Shown in pieces: positions 1 through 10,487 of a DNA stretch of 64,000 nt. The DNA comes from Undaria pinnatifida (taxonomy: Eukaryota; Sar; Phaeophyceae; Laminariales; Alariaceae). Under the pieces are notes generated by a model. That model had not been told where the DNA came from. It worked only from the letters and a program-made list of their open reading frames with translations, and did no database searches. Location: the NCBI GenBank assembly GCA_012845835.1, contig JABAKD010000005.1:13267205-13331204 (forward strand), read 5' to 3'. Within the stretch, counting starts at the first letter, position 1. Every line of letters starts with the position of its first letter. The translations under genes and the position numbers were made by a program.

Positions 1-14
1 TCTGCCTTACACTG

Positions 15-226
15 CAGGGCTCTGCACGAGTCATAACCCGACCCGCCGTTCGGGTCAGGAGGTGTCTAAAATATCACGGGTCGGTCCGGGAAAGGTGTAG
101 ACAGCTAAACAAAATCGCGGGCCGGGTCGGGCCGGACGGACCGGGTCATCCAACCTGACCCGACCCAGCCCGACCCGGCTAGACCCGACCCGAACCGAAC
201 CGAACCGACCCGTGACGAGCCCCGAC
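15..226. mobile_element. GGGTC-rich fold-back element, copy 1 (hAT-like MITE, decayed)
   Basis: The left end matches the family terminus (CAGGGCTnTnCACGnGTCAT). The interior is runs of GGGTC on the left and GACCC on the right, so the whole copy can fold back. The right end is a degraded CCCGTGACGAGCCC. It is followed by a short direct repeat of GAGCCCCGACAAACTGG (about 216-252). Four other copies are at 2.62, 9.79, 15.38 and 27.51 kb. No coding capacity is visible. Confidence 0.6.
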
Positions 227-252
227 AAACTGGGAGCCCCGACAAACTGGCC

Positions 253-634
253 CTTACCAGGTTACACAGACGTCCACCCCCGCCTAGCCCCGATGATCTG
301 TCTCATCTTTCTCCCAACGGCCTTTTCTGGGAGCGGCCAGCGTTTCAACACCTCCACAGCGGTTCTGATGTCATAATGACGATGAGACACGGCGATCCTC
401 TGCCCCCTGGTAAGCCCCGCTCCTCCGTGTATCCCCCAAAAAATCGTGTTGCTGCTATCCTGTCCACCCCCCTTCCCCCACCTATCACTGATAGAAAGTT
501 TTCCCAAATGTTCGGGTTTCGACGATAACGTGCCATTTCTGGCAGGGGCTCTTCTCGAAGTATCCCCGGGGGCGGCCGCAACGGCTGCAGAAGGAGAGGG
601 TATTATCGACATTCCGCCCCCTGGCATGCGCTGC
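253..634. other. No supported gene
   Basis: A 210-codon minus-strand ORF crosses this stretch. It is low-complexity (proline-, glycine- and arginine-rich) and runs straight through two retroposon tails upstream, so I do not treat it as a gene. Nothing else is recognisable. Confidence 0.5.
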
Positions 635-703
635 TTATCGGATGGCCATCTCGAACCGGTCATCACGTAATGCGCGGGGCTTCGTACCGAAGAACCCCAT
701 TGC
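635..703 (-). CDS. Candidate terminal exon (22 codons plus stop)
   Basis: A pyrimidine-rich acceptor (ending ATGTCAAACAG) is followed by a phase-0 reading frame of 22 codons ending in TAA, rich in charged residues (KPRALRDDRFEMAIR). The acceptor lies about 40 bases downstream, on the minus strand, of a retroposon poly-C tail. Confirmed exons of the polycystin gene show the same arrangement. S6 of that gene ends in phase 0, so this could be its last exon, but 9.7 kb separates them and other exons may intervene. It could also be chance. Confidence 0.22.
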   Translation of the reverse strand, partial: AMGFFGTKPRALRDDRFEMAIR

Positions 704-734
704 CTGTTTGACATGGGGAGGGTTTGTCGTTCGA

Positions 735-800
735 AGAAGGCGGGAGGGGAGGGGGGGGGGTCCCATTTCATGCATAGCCGAAAGAGTAAGACCATGGAGG
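735..800 (-). mobile_element. Poly-C SINE-like element, 3'-end fragment
   Basis: The + strand shows a G-rich run followed by TCCCATTTCATGCATAGCC. That is the complement of the family 3' terminus (GGCTATGCATGAAATGAG plus C run). Only about 50 bp of body is present before the next copy begins, so this is a very short 5'-truncated insertion. Confidence 0.55.
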
Positions 801-810
801 GGGAAATATT

Positions 811-940
811 GGGGGGGGGGGAGATCACTGTAATGCATGCCCGTAGTCTGTCAGACCATAGACCCCGCATTCCTGCGATATCGGCACAGAGCACGTTGGG
901 TTTTCACCGACCACGTAGACATCGGTTGTCCGCCATGGCG
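811..940 (-). mobile_element. Poly-C SINE-like element, truncated copy
   Basis: A G run on the + strand is followed by the complement of the last 120 bp or so of the family (ATGCATGCCCGTAGTC, CATAGACCCCGCATTCC, GGGTTTTCACCGACCA). It abuts the fragment at 735-800 head to tail, in the same orientation. Confidence 0.65.
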
Positions 941-1325
941 AGCGTTTGCCGTCGGAACGTGACTTGTGGGGGGGGGAGGGGGGGGCAACTCGCGTTTAAA
1001 TCATGTCGCTATATTCTACAAACATCATTCACCTACGTGTATAATTCCAAGTACAATACTGTATTATGGTACTGTGTCTCCAAAACCACCAATGGGAGCT
1101 ATCCAACTATATCCAACCAATTCCAAGCAGTTAGTCTGCGAGTTGTCCAACTCCAATTACAAGTAGTTACCCTACCGAAACGCTAAACGCGAGTTCAACT
1201 TTGAACTTAGCACGTGGTGAGAGTAAAAAGAACACCGATCCTGTGTCCCCGCAGAATTCTTTTCGAGGATAACGACTGCCATTGGGGGGAAGCATGGTAG
1301 CATAGTCCAGCGTTATCCTCCGTAC
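941..1325. other. No recognisable feature apart from a G tract
   Basis: A G-rich tract lies at about 968-988. The rest is AT-rich sequence without a convincing reading frame or repeat match inside the window. Confidence 0.5.
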
Positions 1326-2300
1326 ATGAAAAATAAAAAAATAAAAGCAAGGGAAACGAGCAGAACGGACGCAAAAGACAAAAACAAACAAGGCAACAGA
1401 AAAATAAAACGCAGAACGGATACAAGAAAAAAGAAGAGAAAGAGCAGAACGGATGCAAAGAGAAAAACAAAACACGACAACATACGTATAAAACGCAGAA
1501 AGGGTAGAGAGAAAAAAAGAGAAAAGGAAAAATAGCAGAATAGACGCAAAATAAAAAAAAGAGCGAACAGAGCACAAAAGGATAACGGTGTAAGCCAATT
1601 TAGAGTTGCCTGGCGTGTGGTGCGCGCGAGTTGCGGGGTGTTGCCGCGTAGATGGCGAAGAAAATAAAATGACTAGTCTTCACTTAGCACAACCAAAACG
1701 CAAAAAAAAAGAGAAAAACATAGAGCAGAATGGGTGCAAAACGCAAAAAAAAAAGAGAAAAGAAAAAAGAAGATCGAAACAACAGATGGACAAAAAAAAA
1801 GAAAAGAGCAAACATAACGTGCCCCTGAAAACCGTTACCCGGGTGCGCGGGAGATACGGCGCATTGCTGCGTAGATGGCGAAGAAAAGACGGATACTCCT
1901 TCACCCAGCAAAACAAGAACAAAAAACCAAGAGAAACAATAGCAGAATCGATGGAAAAAGAAGAAAAAAACAAAGAGAAGAAAAGAAAGCACAATAAATG
2001 GAAAAATAAACAAAAAAAGATCAAAAAGAAAAATCATGGTGTGGGATGCGCGGGAGTTACGGCAAGTTGCGGCGAAGACTGCGACAAGAAGACGCATCCT
2101 ACTTACCCAAAAAAAACAAGAGAAAAAAACAGCAGAACGGTTGCGAAGAACACAAAACACAAGAAGAGAGCACACTAGATGAAAACAGCGAAAATAAAAA
2201 GCAACAAAAGAGCAAATACGATGTAAGCCTATTGATAGCTACCTGGTTTGGGGTGCACGGGAGTTTCGGTGCGTTGCGGCGTAGACCGCGTTGAGCAGAC
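1326..2300. repeat. Purine-rich tandem array, about four 205-bp units
   Basis: A GC-rich block reading roughly GCGCGGGAGTTACGGCG..TTGCGGCGTAGATGGCG recurs at about 1620, 1840, 2045 and 2255. The blocks are separated by A/G-rich stretches containing GCAGAACGGATGCAAAA-type motifs. The long ORFs on both strands are by-products of the purine bias. The repeated block resembles the duplicated exon edges seen in the polycystin introns, but no exon can be assigned to it. Confidence 0.6.
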
Positions 2301-2404
2301 GGATGCGCCAGCTTCCTAGAGTGGTCGCGACCGTCTCCCGTAGGGTGTCTGTTGCTCCTTCCGCGCTTCTGTTCTGAACCATCTACGGGGAGGAGCGGGG
2401 TGGC

Positions 2405-2426
2405 GGGGGGGGGGGGGGGGGGGGGG
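2405..2426. repeat. Poly-G tract (22 G)
   Basis: An uninterrupted run of G lies inside a sequence block (about 2365-2445) that is repeated without the long run at about 3040-3090. Confidence 0.85.
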
Positions 2427-2618
2427 CAGCACAACAGATACGTGCGAAAAAAATTGGTCGACACCGGCGCGCGAAACAACCGTACAAAGGAAAAAAAGGA
2501 TATTAATAGGCCGGTGAGTAGCCTAAACTTCACGCGTGTTAATTCTTGGGTCGATGAGCAAAAGCCTGCCATTAGTAACTTAGTTACCACACACCTGTCA
2601 CTTGTAGTCTACATCAAT

Positions 2619-2829
2619 CAGGGCTTTTCGTGGATCAAGTCGTTTCTCGCGGGTCGAATCGGGCCAGGTCACGGTTACCCGTGATATTTGACAACCTCCT
2701 GAGCCGACCCGACCCGACCCGACCCGTGAGACTTCCAACACCACCTGACCCAACCCGACCCGAACCGCGAGGTTTCGAAAAGCCTCAAACACGACCCGTG
2801 GGCTGGGTCATGATCCGTGAAAAGCCCTG
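2619..2829. mobile_element. GGGTC-rich fold-back element, copy 2 (best-preserved ends)
   Basis: The left end CAGGGCTTTTCGTGGATCA and right end TGATCCGTGAAAAGCCCTG are exact inverted repeats over 17-19 bp. The flanking octamers ACATCAAT and AGATCAAG match at 6 of 8 positions, consistent with a decayed 8-bp target duplication. CAGGG-type ends plus an 8-bp duplication are typical of hAT transposons. The 211-bp copy has no coding capacity and is therefore a MITE. Confidence 0.65.
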
Positions 2830-3240
2830 AGATCAAGAGACAGCAAATCACACGTCGAATATATCAGTATCTGCCTGATCTATATCGCACAGATCTATGG
2901 GTTGGAACAACCCATCTCACGTCGAACAGATCACCATGTGGAAGATCTAGATCATGCGGATCTAGATCTGCTAGATCTGTGGGTTGGAACATGCTATCAT
3001 ACACATCCTACAGATGATCACGCGAAGCCCCGTCCGCGCCTCTGTTCTGCACCCTCTACAGGCAGGGGAGGGTGGCACAACAGATCACAGGCCTGACAGA
3101 TCATCATCTTCATGACCTAGATCGTACAGATTAACAACACATCATACGTCGAACACATCACAACCTGCCTGACCTAGGTCATACAGATTTGTGGGTCGGG
3201 ACACATCGATAGATCCTGCACATCGTACAGAACATCACGC
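2830..3240. repeat. GATC-rich degenerate repeat
   Basis: Short motifs such as ATCTAGATC, GATCTG, CATACAGATnnGTGGGTTGGAAC and ATCACACGTCGAACA recur irregularly. Related tracts are at 9.5-9.7, 25.46-25.70, 33.8-34.3 and 38.0-38.1 kb. The stretch at 3040-3090 repeats 2365-2445. Confidence 0.55.
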
Positions 3241-4560
3241 GCTTCCCCCCCCCAGCGACCAAGAGCGAAAAAAACTCCATTGTATTACCCTCGCACAGCC
3301 CGCAGGATAGCAGGTTGGGTGACACAACAAATACCGGTACAAAGATACCAAGATAGAAGATTGCCAGAGTTTGGGGACCGGCCAAGAAAAATCTCATATT
3401 TGTTGCGAGAAGGGACTACGTACGTATCTGGTGGGTGTTGCGGTTTAGATTACGTGGTTGAATAATTGACACTGATTGCACCAGCCTGGCCGTGTTTGAT
3501 TGGTCGCGTGAGTGGCAATACTAAATGGATACGGCACGGGACGGTGCCGACAGGCTGGTAGAATACGCGAACAGACAAGGGTGTTGTTGCCAGTAGCTGG
3601 CCAGCAGCCGCCGAGCCAGGTGCCCGCAGGTTGGCAGGTTGGGTGACACACCAAAACCAATGCACGACTGTAAATACGGTTGTGAGTTGGCTGGCGTGTA
3701 ATTTGGCTACGTATGATAGTACCCATTGCTGCGTGGGGCAATTTTGGGAGTTGTATCTACGTCTTTGCATTACGGTCTGTGTAATGATCAGTTCCCAAAT
3801 TAGACATTTACGAAAAGAAAAGAGCGTTGCGGAAAAGAGATAAAAAAAGAAATTAAAACCATCCCTGCAAGTAGGAACGATCAACCAGGCAGGTGAGTTG
3901 AAACAACCCCAAGGAGATAGACCTGACGGGGGCATGATAAATATTGTAGGAAAAATTGCTGTTGCGCAGGCAGCACCATCATTCGCTGGCAGGTCAGTAC
4001 ACCGTTTTAGCGAGCGCAACGTTACGAAAAAGCAACACAGCTGTTGGTAGGTGCTCCATTTGGACAGTGTATATTTCAACACACCCAAACCCCTCGGACC
4101 AATTCCAACGCCGATTTTCTCGACGACCGGCAGGGAGCAAGCGCCGAGCGTCATGTCTACGAATCAATAGAAAGCACGTCGACGAGATCATCCGACAGCC
4201 GCCATTTTTCGATTGTGTTTGTGGCCGCCTGCGTTTGCAACAAACGATTTCGGTCCATACTATAATCGGTCCATGCGATAATCTGATCATTCTGCGCACT
4301 ACTACTACACAGCAACTCGCATGTAGAGGTACAAAAGCTGAAGCTAATATGCCCAGCTGGTAGTTTGTTCAAAAATGAAACTACCACGCACCCCCTAGTA
4401 CCCGTATTGAGGGTGTTAAGCTTTCCCGCTATTAAAATGGTACTGCATCACGCTTGTCAAATACGGTACACACTTAAGAGACAAAAAAATAACCTACACA
4501 TAACACCATTGTCGGCAGCTACATAGATTTACGCGGCACAACATCGCAAAACACGTTATA
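3241..4560. other. No supported gene
   Basis: There are overlapping ORFs on both strands, up to 234 codons on the minus strand. None has a recognisable domain, and composition and frame usage do not favour one strand. A block containing GCAGGTTGGGTGACACA is present twice (about 3300 and 3630). Confidence 0.4.
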
Positions 4561-4609
4561 TTCATAAATCTGTGTTGGCGGTTACAAAGATTTCGACGGC
4601 GCAACATAT

Positions 4610-4990
4610 GGAAAAAGTCTTATATGGCGAAGCGGGATAACACGCGAAGATTTGTTTTGCTACTGCTATACATCATGCAACGATCCGTCGTCGCGTTAAT
4701 TCGTACTTCGCACATACCTCGGGATCCATGACGTCTCTGTGATGCGGTTGGCCAGAAACTCTCACCAAGGACTACTGTTAATACTAAATACCAAAAATGA
4801 ACATCGCGAAACGGATGAACACGTGAGGAAAATTATGTTACTGCTGTTGTAACATTCTGTCGTCGCGTTAATCCGTACTTCTTCGTACCAGTATAGAGAA
4901 GAGGGATCAATGACGTCTCTCTGCTGCGACCAGGCGGAGACTGCCACCCACAGCCACTACTGCCGCAATGATTTGCCGTTCATCAACGCG
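4610..4990. repeat. Two-copy tandem duplication (about 190 bp unit) with weak exon signals
   Basis: The blocks GTTACTGCTGTnnnACAT, CGTCGCGTTAATnCGTACTTC and GGATCnATGACGTCTCT occur in the same order at 4640-4745 and 4835-4925. On the minus strand the first copy reads as a possible 57-nt exon (about 4729-4785), with acceptor TTAACAG and a good donor CGAG|GTATGT. I cannot connect it to a gene. Confidence 0.45.
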
Positions 4991-5339
4991 GCATTTCGTC
5001 GCAGAGAGCAGTTACTCGGGTAAAACGAAAACACTACTGGTGGTGATAATTGTGCTTTGATGACGAGATAAATCAGGTAAAGGTGTCACAACAAAAAGGG
5101 AACCTCGCGATGGTTGGGGGAAACTCGAAATGGAACTATCAGGAAAACCTTTTCGAGAAAAAAAAGCAAGCGGCATTGCGCTTTAAGTGGGCGGGGAAAT
5201 GACAAAACCCTAAGGTGAACCGTTACGATACGATCATTATTTGCCGAACGAGACAGAACATCTTTTCCGAAAAAAAAAACGTGGTCACAAAGAAACCGAG
5301 GGAAATCGCGATGGAACGCTTTAAGGTTTTAGAGGGTGT

Positions 5340-5690
5340 TAGTCCGCTTGGCCACAGGTAAAAGGTTGACCAATTGCCTGCCCAAACGAAGCCTTGTAAC
5401 ACTATTTCCTCCTGGAACTGCGGGACAGCAGTTCGGCCAGATATATGGGCGGACGTGTCAATATCCAAGCGGTTCCATTTCCTGGGGATACCGGGGAGAT
5501 TATTTTTCAAGTTCGACATGGGGAAAGTCGTGGAAGTTCATGATTGGTGGGCGATGAGACTCGAACACACGACCCAAAAAAACATGGTATGTCGACGACG
5601 CCATTTGTCAACGTACCATAGGATAATATTCCGTTTGGTCAATGGCAAAATGTTGACCAATTGCCTGCCCAAACTAAGCCTCAAGACGAA
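5340..5690 (-). repeat. Duplicated splice-acceptor-like block
   Basis: The minus-strand block GTTTGGGCAG|GCAATTGGTCAAC occurs twice (around 5355-5395 and 5640-5680), each time as a good acceptor consensus. This resembles the duplicated exon edges at 13-33 kb. The upstream retroposon tail at 5740 lies just beyond the second copy. No open exon of useful length can be fixed. Confidence 0.35.
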
Positions 5691-5739
5691 CGGGAGAACG
5701 TGTGAGAAAAAAAAACGCTGACTTGCGCCTGCTGCTCGC

Positions 5740-6300
5740 GGGGGGGGGGGGGGGGCTCTACTCAATTCGTGCATGGCCGTAGTCGTATGACCATAGACCC
5801 TCGTATCCCTACTCTGCGGGACGGAGAACGTCGGGTTTTCACCAGCCAGGCAGAAATTGCTTGCACCAAGCGCGAAGCGACGTGAGGTGTTCGGCGAGTC
5901 GCATGAAGGGCGAACTGCATCCTTCCAAGAACCGCTTATAAGACGGACTTCGGCACCTTGCGCCTACTTTCTTGCTTATGGATGACAGCGCCAAGGAGTT
6001 ACTTTGTTTTCTGGTGTGGCCACTCCAGAGACAGCAATGGGTATTACTATGTAACTGCCTCGTGGGTGCCTTACCATATTCACACTACGTGGTGCGCTCA
6101 TTCCCCTTGTGCGGGGTTAGGGTTCTCCACCCCGCACAATATGATCTACTCGATCAATCACCATCATAGTGACCGCCTAAAAAAAAAAAAAAAAACGGTA
6201 CCCTGGTTGTCTACCTTACGCAGGGATTGGCATGTTTTACAGCGTCGTTGCCAACCAACGCCAACCCCAATAGATACATAATGTTTTACAGCGTCGGTGC
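5740..6300 (-). mobile_element. Poly-C SINE-like element, near full length
   Basis: The C tail is the G run at 5740-5755, and the body runs to about 6296. The copy shares its entire length with the one at 35.40-35.94 kb, including an internal A15/T15 run (about 6180-6195), so these two define an element of about 550 bp. The last 75 nt or so match the 3' end of the poly-C LINE. The internal T run would stop RNA polymerase III, so a pol II transcript or a fragment of a larger element is more likely. About 80 bp of its 5' region (GTTTTACAGCGTCG..CCAAC) is repeated at 6275-6315. Confidence 0.7.
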
Positions 6301-6324
6301 CAACCGAGGCCAACTAGTTTGTCG

Positions 6325-6342
6325 CGGGGGGGGGGGGGGGGG
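6325..6342. repeat. Poly-G tract
   Basis: A run of G is followed by GGAAGCGACAAA. No retroposon 3' terminus adjoins it. Confidence 0.8.
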
Positions 6343-6389
6343 AAGCGACAAAATAGTTGAGACAGACAAATCGAGACGAAAATTGACAA

Positions 6390-7045
6390 CTATTTCCGAA
6401 TAAAAGTTCGGAACGCCCTTGCGGAAAACATGACAATTTATTGCCGAAAAAAACTTAAGGCATCATTGCCGGGAATTGAAAAGAGTCTATTGCCGAAAAC
6501 ATGACGGGAATATTGCGGGAAAAAATGACCGAACACTGTTATGGCGGAAAAAATAACGGGCAGGTGGCAAGAAAATCGTAATGGAACGCAACCAAAAGCA
6601 AAACCCGAGCAAATGTTCAGAGGAGGTGGCACAACGCTGGTAAGGCAAGAAACATGTGGCCGATCGGGAAAACCAATACCAGGTATGTCATGACAAAACA
6701 AAACAAACGACGGCGAACGGCGTCAATTGCTTTTATCTTTTGTTTTTACTCGTCTGAAAGCGGCGGGGAGCGGGGAGAGCGGGCGAGAGCGGGCAGCGGG
6801 GGAGGCGACACAATATCGAGAAGAGTCGTGCAGGTACGCGAATTTATTGCCGGAAAAAAACCGGGACGGGATATTTTCCAGAAAACTGCCGACGGTGTAT
6901 TGCCGCAAAAAATACGGGACAGAGAATTGCCGAAAATATGACTTGGCAGTATTAATGCGGAAAATATTATGGAACATTATCTTCAAAAAAAATGTCCACG
7001 GGCATCAGAGAGGCAATAAGAAATCGTAAAGGAACGTAACAGCAA
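6390..7045. repeat. Degenerate minisatellite, ATTGCCGAAAAAATGACGGG motif
   Basis: The motif ATTGCCGnAAAnnATGACGGG recurs about every 25-35 bp at 6430-6560 and 6840-6990. Each block ends with a similar sequence (AAATCGTAA.GGAACG) at 6570 and 7022. The two blocks flank about 270 bp of unrelated G-rich sequence, so the array is either interrupted or duplicated. Confidence 0.55.
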
Positions 7046-7083
7046 CACACGATGAGTAAAATTGTTGCCTCGCACGGCAGAGC

Positions 7084-7287
7084 TCACCCCTTCTTCGACA
7101 AATTGGTTTGAGCACACCGTGTATGAGACGAAGCACCCCAGCTACAATCGCACGTACGTGTGAGATTTTTCAGATGCGCACGCAAGTTTCCTTTTCTTGT
7201 TTTTTCAGACCTTCTAGCAAAATCCGGGGGGGGGGGGGGGGAGCCCAGCCTCCATCCGTTTTCGGCCGTGTACCAGTCTTGGTCCAT
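7084..7287 (-). CDS. Weak candidate C-terminal exon
   Basis: The acceptor CTACGTTTTGCAG precedes a phase-0 frame of 67 codons ending in a stop. It starts MDQDWYTAENGW, then has a proline run encoded by a G/C homopolymer and a basic tail. Phase 0 would fit directly onto the S6 exon of the polycystin gene 3 kb away. The proline run and the lack of any known motif make this doubtful. Confidence 0.18.
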   Translation of the reverse strand: MDQDWYTAENGWRLGSPPPPPDFARRSEKTRKGNLRAHLKNLTRTCDCSWGASSHTRCAQTNLSKKG

Positions 7288-7484
7288 CTGCAAAACGTAG
7301 ACTTGGTTTGACCTCAGCAATGAAGTCACACCGCGGACATACCGGGCCAGGCTTCTCCGACCGAACCCCATAAAGGTTTGGCCGAGAAGTTGAGATAGCC
7401 ACCTAGGAACACGCAAAATTTAGTAGCGCATGTATCGCAGGACTTCCCTGCCGACCTGAAGCCGATCGAGTCCCTCAAAGGGTT

Positions 7485-7685
7485 GGGGTAAGGGTTAGGG
7501 TTAGGGTTGACTTTGGGGATAGGTTGGCCTGGGCGCCATACACATGCCGTAAAAAAGAAATTACGTGCAAATCTAGAACGTACGTGCAAGCGCACGCTAA
7601 CTGGAGAAGAAGGGGAGTGTACCTCTCTATGCTGGTTGATTGGGTTTTGACTGGGTTAGTGTTAGGGCTGGGGCTATAGGGTTAG
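7485..7685. repeat. Interstitial telomere-like tracts
   Basis: GGGTTAGGG-type repeats occur at 7486-7511 (three to four units) and in degenerate form at 7645-7685. Others are at 20.45, 23.70, 24.12, 39.80 and 56.09 kb. They are internal, so they are not a chromosome end. Confidence 0.75.
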
Positions 7686-7689
7686 ACAC

Positions 7690-8850
7690 AGTTCGAAAGT
7701 GTTGTGTCTACCGTTTTCTCGGGTGACCCTCCCATGTGCGGGCACGTGAGGCGGCACTTGACGTTCCAGTGGGAAAAATTGTGGCCGAAAAGGGCGCGAG
7801 CAGTGCACCACAGCACGGTGTACCACGACACATCCTGTCCCCCGCAGCTGGGAAAAAATGAACGTTTCATATTCTCCTAAAACAAAGGGAGACAGGCGCT
7901 TGTTTTACAAAAATATTCCAAGTTATGTCAGCTCTCAATTCGACAAATTTAGGGTCGATCCTATAGATCTATATACGCAAGCTGCGTCAGCTGCGTGATA
8001 CACCGGCCGTTCGTTTTCACACATGTACTATAAATATTAATATCCCTTAAATGTGTATGACTTCTCTGTGTATGTTGCCAGGTTGAACATCAACAAAACA
8101 CAATCACAAATAATTACAGTAGTTACCATAATTGCTTCATACCTAGGTAGTACGTTGTTATGATTCATGATTGTTAATGGTCATATTAGATACTGGTATA
8201 TACAGCAGTAGTAAAACCTGATCAACAGTAATAATGATACGATGGTACCACCAACACATCTATCATCTCAACTATTACTATTGAACATCAACCCTGCAAG
8301 GAAACATGACAGGCGTGCAAAAACTGAACATAAAATAATCCGTGGTTTGTTGTGACAACAAATTACGAGAGTAAAAGTGTTTTGGTTCATTTTTTTCTTC
8401 AAACTATTGTTTTTTGTCAGTTCACCCCTTTCTAGTACACCGGTGCTCTGCTTTTTTTCTGTACAGTATCTGAACCGGGGGGAGAGTGAGATCCACCTGG
8501 CGTTGGAGGGAGGGCCAGTGCTACTACGTACAGCTGGAGAGCAAATTCGATGAAAATCGACGCCATGTGCAATAAAATCAAGGGGCTGTTACAGACACAG
8601 GCCACCCTTTGCAGGTTTCTCTACTAGACAGGTTCCACGTTGGTCACCCACTTGTACCAGATAAGCTCTTGTGTTAGTTCCACACACGCCACGGACGAAC
8701 TGAATAGCGTTCAATTCCGCGAGGCAAAGGCATCATCCCCTTTTTCCTAAACGCACATGCCTTCAAAGGCATGTGAAACCCTTATATATCAAGCCGTATC
8801 CCATATCTTAAGCCTTGTTAGACTTCCAGGGGAATACCAAAACACGAGCA
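7690..8850. other. No feature seen
   Basis: AT-richer sequence without long ORFs, repeats shared within the window, or convincing splice-bounded reading frames. Confidence 0.5.
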
Positions 8851-8854
8851 TAAC

Positions 8855-9035
8855 AAGCTGAAAAGTGGGAATGCTGAACCCTATGCTCGAAAAAATGAAG
8901 GCAAGTACAGGGGGGGGGAAGGAAAGACACGTGATCACGGCTCAGCCAGAAGGTCGCTGAGGGCAAAACCTCTTGCGGGTTGAGCTGCAGAGTAAACTGA
9001 TGATTGAAAAGAAGAAGAAAAAAAAAATCCCGGAG
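8855..9035 (+). mobile_element. SINE-like copy with the GTGACCACGG core (variant)
   Basis: Contains GTGGGAATGCTGAACCCTAT, then GAAGGCAAGTACAGGGG, then GTGATCACGGCTCAGCCAGAAGG, followed by an A-rich tail. A second variant copy with the same GTCGCTGAGGG extension is at 55.19 kb. The tRNA-like head of the SINE at 12.3 kb is missing. Confidence 0.55.
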
Positions 9036-9204
9036 AGTAACTGCAGCAAAAGCGCTAAATGCAACCTTGGCGAACTGTTTCTCAATATTGCGCAGGTCTA
9101 GCGCGGGAGCGACATGAAACAATGTTTATTAGCCTCTACGGGACTTCAGGTTTCGAGGGGGGGGGGGAACGTCCAAAAACGGATGACGATCACGTACGTC
9201 GGAA

Positions 9205-9275
9205 CCCCATGACGATTGCGGACGTCAAAACGTGATGACGATTGCGGACGTCAAAACGTGATGAAGATTGCAGCA
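9205..9275. repeat. 31-bp tandem repeat
   Basis: GATGACGATTGCGGACGTCA followed by AAACGT is repeated head to tail, two full units plus degenerate ends. Confidence 0.7.
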
Positions 9276-9479
9276 CCGGCCATATGAAGCAAGCCGGGCT
9301 GCTCGGGTGGTATCAGGGGATAAGTCCGGGGAAAGGAGGTGAAAGACGCGCGCGCAGCAGCAGCGCAATGATTTTTGCATATGCTGCACGCTCGTTCCAG
9401 ACACTAGGTTAGATCGACAATGAAAGATTACGGTATTGCCTTGGTAGAAAAACCTGCCAACGTCGGACAGGTCAAATCC

Positions 9480-9700
9480 CAATTCACGATCTGTGTCTCC
9501 CGGGGAAGACAGATCCCTGGTCTACACGATCTGTATGGCACATATCTATCGTGTTGCGTTAGGGTGGGAGCCGAAAGATCTGTGTAACCTAGAATATATT
9601 TCCTGGGTTGGATTGGAAATACACAGATCCTGCACAACGTGCCGCAACGACAGGTAAAGTATCTACATGATCTGCATGATCTACATGATACTAGATGATG
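9480..9700. repeat. GATC-rich degenerate repeat
   Basis: Irregular repetition of ATCTGTnTGATCTACATGAT and CCCTGGTCTACACGATCTGT, the same family as at 2.83, 25.46, 33.8 and 38.0 kb. Confidence 0.55.
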
Positions 9701-9792
9701 AATCTGTCCGACGTATGGAAACCCGGAAAGGCCGAGAACCTACGGTCTAGGTGCATGGTACACGGCACGGTAGTGAAGCACGCATGTACTTC

Positions 9793-9975
9793 TCAGGGCT
9801 ATTTACGGGTTATGACCCGACCCGCCGATCACGTCAGGAGGTTATCGAAATCTCGCTGGTCGAGTGGTTTCGGGTCAGGAGGTGTTTGGTTTCTCACGGG
9901 ACGGGTCGGGTCCGGTCGGGTCGGGTCGGGTCAGGCTGTTTTGAAATACGCGGATGGCAGGTGCGCAGAGGAATC
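9793..9975. mobile_element. GGGTC-rich fold-back element, copy 3
   Basis: Begins TCAGGGCTATTTACGGGTTA. It contains the block GGTCAGGAGGTGTTTGGTTTCTCACGG (in two parts) and a GGGTC run. The right terminus is lost or diverged. Confidence 0.6.
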
Positions 9976-10224
9976 CAGCGGACGCATCGAGTGAAGATAC
10001 AAGACCCCTCTCCTTTGGCTCAGTGTGAGACCCTCCAGACAGAATCGGAAAACACAACGAAGATCTTTCTAAATCAAGCACGAGTGAGTGACAACGCCGA
10101 ACTGCTTCACCGCCATGGAACCGCTTCACCGCTTTATGCTAGCAACCGACAACAGCATCATATCGCGCCTGAAAGCCGCCCAGGAGGGTGTACAAACCCC
10201 GTAGCGTAGCACACGCGATCGATC

Positions 10225-10380
10225 CATCACAGCAGCTTCGCTGCACGAGTTTCGACGAAAAGCATAGGTTTCACAGCTTCGGTGTCATGCCATAGAAGCA
10301 GTAGCGATCGAAAATACCACACACCCAGCTTGCAAGCATGAGTTTCGACAAAAAATCTCCATCTCACCGCTGAGGTGCCT
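10225..10380 (+). repeat. ATGAGTTTCGACGAAAT repeat family, two degenerate copies
   Basis: GAGTTTCGACGAAAAnC at about 10247 and CAGCTTGCAAGCATGAGTTT at about 10327 match the family core seen at 25.7, 41.45, 43.77, 55.0 and 61.0 kb. Confidence 0.5.
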
Positions 10381-10427
10381 TACATGTCAGAAATAAAACG
10401 ATTGCGGAGCCGGTAACGGTATCATAC

Positions 10428-10487
10428 CTGGAAGCCGTCCAGCAGGATGGAAATGACGATGTTGAGAAGCAGGATGCCTTGCAGGGT
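10428..10487 (-). CDS. Polycystin exon 15 (S6)
   Basis: Acceptor CCACCGTGCACAG, donor TTCCAG|GTATGA, 20 codons: TLQGILLLNIVISILLDGFQ, the S6 gate helix (LLLN-x-x-x-A/S-I). A LINE poly-C tail ends about 30 bases upstream of the acceptor and may supply its pyrimidine tract. The gene must continue beyond the donor; no downstream exon is certain. Confidence 0.85.

Noticed and set aside
262-894. 210-codon minus-strand ORF
   Set aside because: It reads through two retroposon tails (poly-G/C becoming PPP and GGG) and is low-complexity. Only a 22-codon part next to a good acceptor is kept as a candidate.
1606-2178. 190-codon lysine-rich ORF and overlapping minus-strand phenylalanine-rich ORFs
   Set aside because: They are direct products of an A/G-rich tandem array; both strands are open for compositional reasons.
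5336-5721. Plus-strand ORFs (73-115 codons)
   Set aside because: They are antisense to a duplicated acceptor-like block and carry no recognisable domain.
7485-7515. Chromosome end (telomere)
   Set aside because: TTAGGG-like tracts are short and internal, with unique sequence on both sides.
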